64,000 nucleotides of DNA from Thalassia testudinum (lineage: Eukaryota; Streptophyta; Magnoliopsida; Alismatales; Hydrocharitaceae), in the NCBI GenBank assembly GCA_037157565.1, contig JAZHRO010000002.1:74140001-74204000 (forward strand). The letters are read 5' to 3'. Numbering within the stretch: the first letter of the stretch is position 1; the number at the start of each line of letters is the position of its first letter. Positions 55,377 through 64,000 of the stretch are shown in pieces. The notes under the pieces are model-generated. The model did not search any database and had not been told where the DNA came from. It saw nothing but the letters and a program-made list of their open reading frames with translations. The translations under genes and the position numbers were made by a program.

Positions 55377-58300
55377 ATGGTGTGCTTACTTGAAACGTTA
55401 GGGGTCTTAATGACCCGTCGAGGAGGTTGGCTTTGGGGTGTTACGTCAGGCAGTGGAGGGCGGATGTGGTGTTGCTTTAGTAGACGAAGCTGCTTGTGTG
55501 TGATTGGAGGTTGTGGAGGGAGATTGGGGGCTCTTGGATGGAGGGGTTTTTGCCTTTGAATGCGGGTGGTTGTGCAGGGGGATAATTGATTGGATGGTGC
55601 GAGGATACTTTCACATTGGAGGACTACTTCAGAAGTCGCATCATCTCTTCCAGGTTGATCAAGAGAGTGGATGGGGCCAGAATGACAGTGATTGGAGTGT
55701 ATAGTCCGTCGGAGGCTCAGGCGAGGGGTGTGATGTGGGAGGAGCTCGCGATGGTGGTAGCTGGAACTCAGGGGGTGTCATGGCTAATTGGAGGGGACTT
55801 CAATGTCACGTTGCAGGTAGATGATAGGCTTGGTGTGAGGGGTAGGCAGGATCATGGGTCGGAGAATTTTGTGGAGTTTGTGGCCCTGCACGGCCTTGTT
55901 GACATGGTCTTGGTCTCCTGCGCTTATACTTGAAGGAATGCTAGCGGTCAGAAGTCCAGGATTGATAAGTTCCTTTCCAGTGTCGAGCTAATGGAGGCGT
56001 ACCTTTTTTTAATCACACTCCTCTCTTGTGGAGAACTAATGAGGGGATATTTTTTGGCACATATTTCAAGTTTGATAGATCTTGGCTGATGGAGGATGGC
56101 TTCAGATTGTGGGTGGAGAAGTGGCGCTCGATGGAGGTGGAGGGGTCAGCTACTACTCAGCTAGGAAAGAAGCTGGTAGGTTTGTGGGACCTCTTAAGGG
56201 TTTACAGGAGGGAGATCAGGGAGTCCACGTGTGGTAGGAAGGCACAAGTGCTGGCAGAGATATTTAGGATTGACAGGCAGGACGATCTTGGGTTCGTTTA
56301 TGTGGAGGATAGAAACTGTAGGGAGAGGGTGGTCCGGGTGGTGTATGAGGACAAAAAGGTGGAGGTTGAATGGAAGACGAGGTTGAGACAGAGTTGGTTG
56401 CGGGAGGGCGATTTAAACACTAGATTCTTTCGCTAGATGGCCTCAGCAAGGAGGAGGAACTGGGTTGAGAGTTTGCAGGTGGGAGGAGTGTTTGCAGGTG
56501 GGAGGAGTCTTTCACTAGGAGGAGGTAGGGTGGGCAACTGCAGCATACTTCAGGGATTTCACAAGGAGGCGAAGCAAAGGGAGTTGGAGGTGGAAGGGGG
56601 AAGATGTGGCGTGCGTTTCGACGGATTAGGCCATGAGTCTCACATTGGCCTTTACGGAGGACGAGGTGAGGAAGGCGGTGTCAGGTCTCAATGGAGAGCG
56701 TTTCCCTGGTCTTGACGGGTTCCACATTGTTTTTTACGAAGAGTTTTGGGTTCTGGTCAAGTCTGAGGTGATGTAGATGATGGAGGAGTTTGCGGCTGGT
56801 AACAGGGGTTCAACAGGTTGAATAGGTTCTATCTGTTCATATTGCCTAAGAAAGATGGGGCATGGCCGATTGAGGACTTCTGACCTATTGCGCTGTCAAA
56901 CGTGGCTTATCTCATTGTCGCTAAGGTCCTGGCAAATAGACTCTGTGTCCTAGATGATCTTATCTTGCCGGTGCTGACGACATTTGTTCTAGGAAGGGGA
57001 ATTCTGGATGGCTTCATGATTGCCTTGGAGGCTCTGGCTGCTTGGAGGAGGGAGAAGAGGAAGGCCTTCTTGTGGAAGGTTGACTTCAGCAAGGCCTACG
57101 ACTTTGTGCAGTGGGATTTTCTTTAGACATCCTTGGTGAAGAGGGGTTTTCCCTAGATCTGGATTGACTGGATGAAGAGGTGTGTGACTACAACCTCTTT
57201 AATGGGAATCCTGTGGGTGGTTGGGTGCAGCCCAGGAGGGGGGTTAGGCAGGGCTGCCCACTTGCCCCACTGCTTTTTGTGCTGGCGGTAGATGCCCTTG
57301 CAAGGGTGATGCATAGGTCTTGTGCTAGGGGGTTGATAAAAGGTTTTAGGGCTGGCACTGGGAGAGAGGTCCCAGTGTTACAATATGTAGATGACACGTT
57401 TCTGGTTGAGAGGGTTGTTCTGGAGTCAAGAAGGATGAGGATACTGTTAGAGCTCTTTGGAGAAGCATCGGGGCTGTGGATTAATTATCAGAAATCATGC
57501 TTTATTCCATTGAACATGGTAGGTGGGGAGGTGGAGGTGGTTGCTGAGGCTCTTGGGTTTGGGGTGGGTGAGCTGCCCTTGGTTTACCTAGGGCTACCAT
57601 TATCAGATCGTCGCCTTAGATTATGAGATTGGATTCTGCTGCTGGAGAGAATCGAGAGGAGGTTGGCGGGTTGATCATCTAAGCTGCTATCAAGGGGGGG
57701 AGTTTGACATTGGTGAAGGCGTTTTTGTCGTCAATTCCAACATATTTCTTGTCTGTTTTCAAGGTCCCACGTTAGGTAGGAAAGATCACCAAGGCTGATG
57801 AGAGACTTCTTTTGGTCTAATGTTGGGTCGGTGAGGAAGGGGACGAGGCTAGTGGCTTGGGAGGTGTGTCGACCATTGTAGGAAGGGGGGCTGGGTGTTA
57901 GAGATGTGGAGAAGGTTAATTTGAGCTTTCTTGCAAAGTGGATTGCGAGGTTGGTAGGGCAGGAGTGAGGTATGTCTGGTGACATCATGCGACAGTGTTA
58001 TGGTTCCTTTCACTCCTGGGGATTGTTGGAGGCTCCTCCTACGAGGGTGTCCCAATTCCTCAGAGGTTTGGTGGCGGTGGTATTGAGGGTGCGGTCTTTC
58101 TTCTCACCGCTCCTTGGGGAAGGTGATGCATTCCAATTTTGGCTTGTTGATTGGCAGGGGGTTGGGGATAGCCTCGGTGACAGGTTTCCTTGTCTATTCG
58201 GGAGGGCTGTGGACCCTACTGCTACAGTTGGTGGTTGCTGGGACGCAACATGGTGTCTGTCTTTTTGGGGGGGACTCTTGGACCAAAGAGTAGCAGAGTT

Positions 58301-58868
58301 TCAGCAAATGCTTCAGGAGCTGGAAGGTTGGGCTCCAGGCGTGGGGGTAGACGCCCATATTTGAGATAATGGAGATTTTAACATTGCGAAGGTGTTCCGT
58401 AGCCTTGGTTCTGCCTCGCAGAACGTGGATTTGGATCTCTCCAGAGATTGCAGACTTTTATGGTTGGTAGAGTGCCCTATCAAAGTCGAGATTTTCGCTT
58501 GGCTGTTGCGGAGGGGAAGGATCGTTGCGAAGGTATGGAGGGCGACATGGGCTCAGACAGATGACGTGGGGTGTTCCCTTTGTGGGGAGGCAAATGAGGA
58601 CGTACAACACCTCTTCTTTCAGTGTTCGTTTACTGAGCAGATTTGGCGGAGAATGGGCCTCATCTGGATAGATCATCGAGATGTGGTCAATTTCTGGTTG
58701 TCATTCCGGAGAGGCAGCATTCATGAAGGAGCGAGTACTTTTCGGTCCAAGAGGGACAAAGCCAGGGTGTTGGCGGTGTTGTGGGGTATATGGCTAGGGA
58801 GGAATGGTGTGGTGTTTAGGGGAGACAGACCTTATGTGGAGAATTTCTTCTCATCCATCTCCTCCTAG
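55373..58868 (+). pseudogene. LINE G ORF2: endonuclease, reverse transcriptase, zf-RVT
   Basis: The ATG at 55373 overlaps the ORF1 stop as ATGA. The endonuclease begins MNGVLT-stop-NVRGLNDPSR, with GGDFNVTL at about 55789-55812 and SRIDKFLSS at about 55955-55980. REGDLNTRFFR (about 56404-56436) precedes RT. RT motifs are LPKKDGAWPIEDF, FLWKVDFSKAYDFVQWDF (about 57068-57123), RRGVRQGCPLAPLLFVLAVD (about 57233-57292) and QYVDDTFLV (about 57380-57407), with all catalytic aspartates present. SLCGEANEDVQHLFFQC (about 58578-58625) is zf-RVT, and the frame ends VLWGIWLGRNGVVFRGDRPY. About a dozen stops or frameshifts intervene. No RNase H is seen. Confidence 0.92.
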
Positions 58869-58996
58869 GTGTCCTTGTGGGAGTCCTCTTTGTATTCAGG
58901 GATGTATTTGTTTTGGTGATTTGATGGAATGAATTTGCGTGGTTATCTTTTGGATAACTGCCCTTTTACTTTTCAAAAAAAAAAAAAAGAATTGGG

Positions 58997-59480
58997 CATT
59001 AGTGAAATAAGTGCCACCATCATTGATAATGGCTCTCGGGATCCCAAACTAGCTAGACATTTTTCTTTACAAAGTTAATGACCACCTTGTGATCATTGGT
59101 TCGGGTGGGAATAGCCTCAATCTATTTGGACACATAATCAACAACAATCAGAATGTATTGGTGTCTAAATGAAGGTCCCATGAAGTTGATGCCTCAAACA
59201 TTGAAAATTTCAACGAGAAGTATCGGGTTTAGGGGCATCATATCTCTCTTAGCTATGTTCCCGAGTGCTTGGCATCATGAACATGACCTTGAGAATTCCT
59301 GGGAATCCTTGAATAAAGATGGCCAATAAAATGCAGGCTGCAGAATCTTTGCGGCCGTCTTTTTCCTGGAAAAATGTCCACCACATGTAGATGCAATGGC
59401 AGAACTCAAGTATACTCTGGAATTCATTTTCTGGGACACATCGGCGAATAATTTGATCAGAGCCAATGCGGTACAATTTG
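58997..59480 (-). pseudogene. Gypsy F integrase, zinc-binding and core part
   Basis: The minus strand encodes GSDQIIRRCVPENEFQSILE then FCH (about 59395-59470), KKTAAKILQPAFYWPSLFKD (about 59300-59365) and, after stops, the core phrases INFMGPSFRHQYILIVVDYV, IEAIPTRTNDHKVVINFVKK (about 59080-59190) and GTYFTNAQ-like wording at 58997-59030. It breaks at LINE G and continues at 53443. Confidence 0.85.
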
Positions 59481-61130
59481 GGGTCATCCTAAAAGTAATA
59501 TTTGTCCTTGGATACAAGTCTATCCCGTTATTGCTTAGTCTAGTCTTGGGGGACTTGACAATGGCTAAATAATTAACAATGTTAGCAAACCAAGGGGTTT
59601 GGATAATCGAAATTGTAAGGATGGTCTCGTCCGAAAAACTATCAGTAATCGGAATATCTGGACAAGGAGAATCAATTAGGATTCTCAAAAGATGATTCAC
59701 CACTACATTTTGTGCCCCGGATTTTCTTTAATTTTAAGATCAAATTCTTGAAGTAAAAGAATCCATCGAATGAACCGAGGTTTGGCATCCTTTTTGGCCA
59801 AGAGATGTCTTAGGGCCGAGTGATCGGTATAAATTATGACGAGATCTTAAAAGATAAGCCTTACTTTTTCCAGAGCATAGACGACAACTTGCCATTCTTT
59901 TTCTGTGATAGTATAATTCCTCTGGGGCTCGTCGAGAGTCTTATTAGCATAGTAGATGACAAGATGTCTTTCCATCGATCTTCTGACCCAAGACAACCCC
60001 GACCACGTAATCAGAAGTATTGGTCATAATCTCAAATGGGGTTGTCCAGATCGGTGTTTGCAACACCGGAGCACAAGTGACTACTGTTTGGAGTAAATCA
60101 AATGCCTTGTGGCATGATTCATCAAATTCGAACGGCTTATCTATGGCTAGAAGGTTGCTTAATGGCTGAGCAACCTTCGAAAAGTCCTTGATGAGCCTCC
60201 TATAAAAATCCACATGACCAAGAAATGATCGGATTTGCTTAACAGATGTGGGCGGGGGAAGTTTGGAAATAACATCCACCTTAGCTTAGTCAACTTCAAT
60301 TCCCCGATCAGAGACTAAATGACCCAAGACAGTGCCTTCTTGTGTCATGAAATGACTCTTTTCCCAGCTAAGGACCAATCGAGTTTGGGTACATCTCTTT
60401 AGGATCAATTCCAGGTTAGCCAGGCAAGACTCAAAATAATATCCAAAAATGGAGAAATCATCCATGAATACCTCTAGACAATCGCCTACCATGTCTGAGA
60501 AGATGGCTAGCATGCACCTTTAAAAAGTCGCAGGTACATTGCAAAACCCGAACGACATTCTATGGAATGCAAAGGTTCCGTAGGGACATGTGAAAGTTAT
60601 CTTTTCCTGGTCTTTAGGATGGATAGGGACTTGGTTATATCACGAATAACCGTCCAGGAAACAGAAATACTTTTGCCCGGCTAACCTTTCAAGGATTTGA
60701 TCAATGAAGGAAAATGGAGAATGATCAATTTTCACGGCTGTGTTTAGCTTATTGTAATCAATACAGACTCTTTAAGAGGAAGCTGAACGAGTGGTGATAG
60801 ATTCTCCTTTCTCATTAGTCACTACAGTTATCCCTACTTTCTTGGGAACAATTTGCATGAGATTAATCAAGGGACTATATGATTCTTGCATCGAGCCATT
60901 TATGATTTCCTTCTTGACCACTTCTTGCATATTGGGGTTTAATCTCTTCTGCATCTGGCCAGAAGGGCGTGATCCATCTTTCATATAAATTCGATGATTA
61001 CAATAAGATGGCTCGATCCCCCTAAGGTCATGAATGGTCCAACCAATTGCCTCTTTATGTGCTTTTAGGACCTTAAGCAATATTAATTCTTGCTCCTTAG
61101 TCAACTTTGCACTGATAATCACAGGGAGTG
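59481..61130 (-). pseudogene. Gypsy F reverse transcriptase and RNase H
   Basis: RT begins near KLTKEQELILLKVLKAHKEA (about 61110) with AIGWTIHDLRGIEPSYCNHR, RLNPNMQEVVKKEIINGSMQ and VPKKVGITVV (60772-61122). The palm VFMDDFSIFG is encoded at about 60440-60470 with both aspartates intact, and RQIRSFLGHVDFYRRLIKDF-type connection at about 60175-60250. RNase H reads NYTITEKEWQVVVYALEKVR (about 59865-59925) and [20 protein letters not shown] (about 59760-59820). Few stops occur within these domains compared with the copia elements, so F decayed less. An extension with a zinc-binding integrase segment follows. Confidence 0.9.
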
Positions 61131-61830
61131 CCTTCTTTGGCCCTAAGAAGTCGTATTTCAGATTGTTAGGTAATGGTTTTAGCTCTAGCTGGGGCGGGCT
61201 GAGAATAGAGGGTAGGGAGGATGCTGATGAAGATTCATCAAGATGATTTAGAGGAAGAGGTTAAGAATGAACAAAATCAATAACCTTTTCAAAATGTGGC
61301 GGGTCTTCCATAAAGGGTTGTGGGTGCATCGGTTCAGTGTTGGTACGGTTGAAATCCTCGAGAACATTGAAAGCCATACATGTCTCAATATTTAGATCAT
61401 TATCCTTGAGTTCTTCGATATATCCACAATCTTCAAACTTGTTAATCGCCTTAAAGATATCAAGTGTCAATTTTCAATCACCAAAGGCAATCTCCATAGT
61501 ACTGCTTTCACAGTTTATGTTGGCCTTAGCAGTAGCCAGGAACGGACACCCCCGAATGATGGGTGTGTTCCTTAACTCTTCAAGTACATCCATGTCAAGG
61601 ACGAGGAAATCTACAGGAAAATAGAAATCCTTGATCTTGACGATAACATCCTTAACAACACCTTTCGGGTTGGTGACTGAACGATTCGCTAATTGCAATG
61701 TTGCTGAGGTTGGCCTGAGTTCACCTAATCCGAACTTTTCGTATAGGAAAGTTGGAATTAGGTTTATGGATGTGCCTAGATCCAAGAGTGCATGGTCGAA
61801 AGTGTAATCCCCAATGACGCATGAAATCAA
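61131..61830 (-). pseudogene. Gypsy F protease and linker to RT
   Basis: The minus-strand frame 61474-61830 encodes DHALLDLGTSINLIPTFLYE (about 61735-61800), an aspartic protease site of the DLGxS form used by Athila/Tat elements, then LANRSVTNPKGVVKDVIVKI and DFLVLDMD. The linker 61261-61470 (MTLDIFKAINKFEDCGYIEE) is the acidic spacer before RT. Confidence 0.88.
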
Positions 61831-62090
61831 AAGGGCATCTGGATCTCTTTTTTTTCTGACGAAGGTGATGCAGGATAACAGAACTAGCCTGCTTGGAGAG
61901 AATCACCTTCCTCGGGGTAGGTTCCTTCGGCTTATGCTTTTGAGTGCTTAAATCCTTTAAAAATTTAGTATAAGTCGGAATATGCTTGATCGCATCGAGG
62001 AGCGGGATATTGATTTTGACATTATTGAATATATTCATGAGCTCCTCGTTGCTATCAACATGTTTCTTCTTCCTGGGTTTTAGTAAGGAG

Positions 62091-63994
62091 TTAGGAAATG
62101 GGACGAGTGTGGTCATTTACTTTGGGTTCCTGAGCCTTAATATCTGGTTCATTTTTATCCAATTTCTCCTTAGGCTCACCAGGGTTTTGCTTGCTAGTTG
62201 AAGGTAATTTCGGGTCCTGGGTCTGCCTTCCACTCCTTAAGGTGACATAATTTGCAGAAACATACGGGTTCGGGTCTTGGGGAGGGTTAGGAAAGATTGA
62301 AGGAGCTTGACTTGCCAAATATCAAAGATTAGAAGAAGCAGGACCCTGCTCAACCACCTGAGCATGTGCATGTCGGTCCCTTTGATTCCCGTACCCTTGG
62401 GCTCGATTACCTTGATTTTGTATGTTTCGGGGGTTGGGTATGGGTTGAGATGGTAGAGATCCGGGCTGACGGGTGTTAGCAATGAGCCTGTATTACAAGT
62501 TGTTCAGTGAAGTTTTATTTGTTGCATGAGCTGGAGCATAGATCATTGCATTTCTACCATCTAACGGTTCAGATCAGCCTGCCCTGCAGGTTGTCAGGCA
62601 TTCCATGTTGCTTGATTAACCTGATTCGAGGGCGGCTGAGTATATACATGACCTTGACCCATTGGTTTTTGAGGTGCATAATTGTTGGGTCGCATTTAGG
62701 TCTGTTGGCCTTGGTTTTTCTAGGAGAAGTTAGGGTGGTTCCTCCAACCTAGGTTGTAAGAATTAGAATACGGGTTGGACCTAACATTCTCTTGTATAGC
62801 ATACACATCCTCATTGGGTGAGGATGGTGGGAAAGGAGAAGGATCAGAGAAATCGGGATTAAAGGTCCTAGTTTGGAACCCGTGGGGTTCCGAGAAATGT
62901 TGGCTCATAGGTTGAGCTGTTTCTAATTTATTTACGAACTCCCGTCCAGTTGGAGCCCATGAAGAATGGAATCCCGAATTCTAGGATTGAGTTGATCTAT
63001 AAGTATTTGCAAAGTTTTCAGCCATCCACTCTTCCATACTTTTAGCAACCAGGTCCACCTTATTCAGTTTGTTACAAATCAATTCCATATCGAATGAACG
63101 AGAGTCATGGACCTCATTAGCATTCAATCTGGGTTGCTGGGACTGGTTGAAAGTTTCCATGGAGGTATGATTGATAGAATTCTCCTCATTTCCTCAAACA
63201 ACTTATGTGCACTGTCTGCATCTTTGTTGAGTAAATTGCCTCCGTAAGAAGGTCCACGTGATTACGGAATTGCTTCGTCAACCCATGATAAACAATTTAC
63301 ACGAGTTGCCATTTCGGCACCTCGTTGTGTGGACACTTCCGCAATAGATCCTAGACCCCGACCGCTGGACGAAAGTCGTAATTTCCCGTCGCAAAGTATT
63401 GGTATGCCCAACATGGAAAAATTTCTTCAAAAAGGTCGATTTAAGATCATTCCAAGTGTTAATCGGTCTCTTAATCGTTCTGTACCAATGTGTGGCCTTA
63501 TCCTTGAGAGAGTGGGGGAAAAGCCTCATGATCATCTGCTCCTCGTCCACATTTCATGCTTTGGTGGTCTGGACCAAAGTGGTGAATTACTTTAAATGCT
63601 GAAACGGGTCTTCGGAGCTAAGCCCATGAAAGTGTTTTATCAGGCTTAAAACTTGGGGCTTGATTTCCATGTCACCGGCTGGAATTAGAACACTGGGATG
63701 GTCTCTGTAGCTTAAAGGATCATAAAAATCCTTCAAGGGTTGAACGTCCTGACCATTCATCCGCTAGAACCATTCTTGCATTTGTTGCAATTGTTGTAGC
63801 TGCCTTTGCAGCAACTCGTGCTGATTCGGAGGTGGTTCGTTAGCCATGGGATATACTGGACCAAAGTTCAACCTACGCCTCCTTGAATGGTCTAAAAGTC
63901 CTTCCATACGAGGGTTCAATGGCCTCCTTCCAAGCATACATCGGAAGGGGGTCGGAAGGACAGAGAAAAGGAACCTTGAAGCACAACTAAACAA
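62091..63994 (-). pseudogene. Gypsy F gag remnant
   Basis: On the minus strand gag starts upstream of MANEPPPNQHELLQRQLQQL (about 63787-63846). It continues DFYDPLSYRDHPSVLIPAGD and IKPQVLSLIKHFHGLSSEDP (about 63590-63750), then MIMRLFPHSLKDKATHWYRT then TWNDLKSTFLKKFF (63440-63535). That is the retrotransposon-gag domain of Athila/Tat. The rest (62091-63270) is Pro/Asn/Gln-rich and broken by several frameshifts. No zinc knuckle was identified. The start codon may lie beyond 63994. Confidence 0.87.
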
Positions 63995-64000
63995 CCCTGT

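Larger units (their letters stand above)
53452..58988 (+). mobile_element. Near full-length L1-type LINE G inserted in gypsy F
   Basis: GAATTGGG flanks it (53444-53451 and 58989-58996). It has an ORF1 with two zinc knuckles, an ORF2 with endonuclease, RT and zf-RVT, a short 3'UTR and a 14-base A-tail (58975-58988). Orientation is opposite to gypsy F. Stops and frameshifts in both ORFs make it inactive, but all the main catalytic motifs can still be read. Confidence 0.92.
50110..64000 (-). mobile_element. Ty3-gypsy element F, Athila/Tat-like, antisense, cut by LINE G
   Basis: From right to left it holds gag, protease, reverse transcriptase, RNase H, integrase, a long 3' non-coding region and a 1.8-kb 3' LTR, all on the minus strand. 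The protease motif LLDLGTSINLIP and the RT motif VFMDDFSIFG are typical of the Athila/Tat branch. LINE G (53452-58988) lies within the integrase. The 5' LTR lies right of the window. Confidence 0.9.

Noticed and set aside
1..64000. CRISPR arrays, bacterial operons, tRNA or rRNA genes
   Set aside because: No evenly spaced identical repeats with unique spacers, no operon structure, and no tRNA or rRNA sequence recognised. The window is plant nuclear DNA.

Overview
The window is plant nuclear DNA. It contains one recognisable single-copy host gene, an Elongin-A-like gene on the + strand, set in a mass of decayed retrotransposons of typically plant type: Ty1-copia elements with TGGTATC primer-binding sites, a chromodomain Ty3-gypsy element, an Athila/Tat-type Ty3-gypsy element, L1-type LINEs with a plant C-terminal zf-RVT domain, and an RTE-like LINE. 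Every retrotransposon reading frame carries stops or frameshifts. I cannot name the species from the sequence.

Left stack (1-15662). A chromovirus-like Ty3-gypsy element (A) is the host for several later insertions. These are Copia-1 (its 3' part, 1-1215), a tiny poly(A)-only LINE insertion (1276-1319), a LINE 3' fragment (about 2155-2625), and Copia B (3686 to about 13942). Copia B is itself interrupted by Copia C (5764-10982), which has both LTRs and a 5-bp target duplication with one mismatch. Gypsy A resumes at about 13950 with integrase and chromodomain-like coding and ends in a 3' LTR (15351-15662).

Middle (15663-31159). This region holds a pseudogene with a MULE-like N-terminal domain and an internally duplicated proline-rich tail. 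It also holds an array of AACTCGCCTCTT/AAGAGGCGAGTT hairpins, a LINE ORF1 remnant (DUF4283 type), LTR-like blocks, and an L1-type LINE split by a 2.7-kb solo LTR with a perfect GGTGG duplication. That LTR is crowded with AGACGTCT palindromes. About 2 kb of unassigned AT-rich DNA follows, then the promoter and 5'UTR of the host gene.

Host gene (31160 to at least 43942). Five exons encode the N-terminal 175 residues of an Elongin-A protein, including a BC-box-like motif. Intron 1 carries a (CA)27 microsatellite and a 561-bp solo LTR with a CATGC duplication. Intron 3 is 9.8 kb and carries an antisense LINE with a 13-bp duplication plus several other LINE pieces. The last exon is not visible. 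The intron after exon 5 may run through the whole right-hand stack.

Right stack (46228-64000). Copia D (+) is interrupted at 48981 by Copia E (-). E is interrupted at 50110 by an Athila/Tat-like gypsy F (-). F's integrase is interrupted by a nearly full-length L1-type LINE G (+, 53452-58988) flanked by GAATTGGG. That is four levels of nesting, running off the right edge. The stop-codon pattern (CAG to TAG, TGG to TAG) suggests decay by methyl-cytosine deamination.
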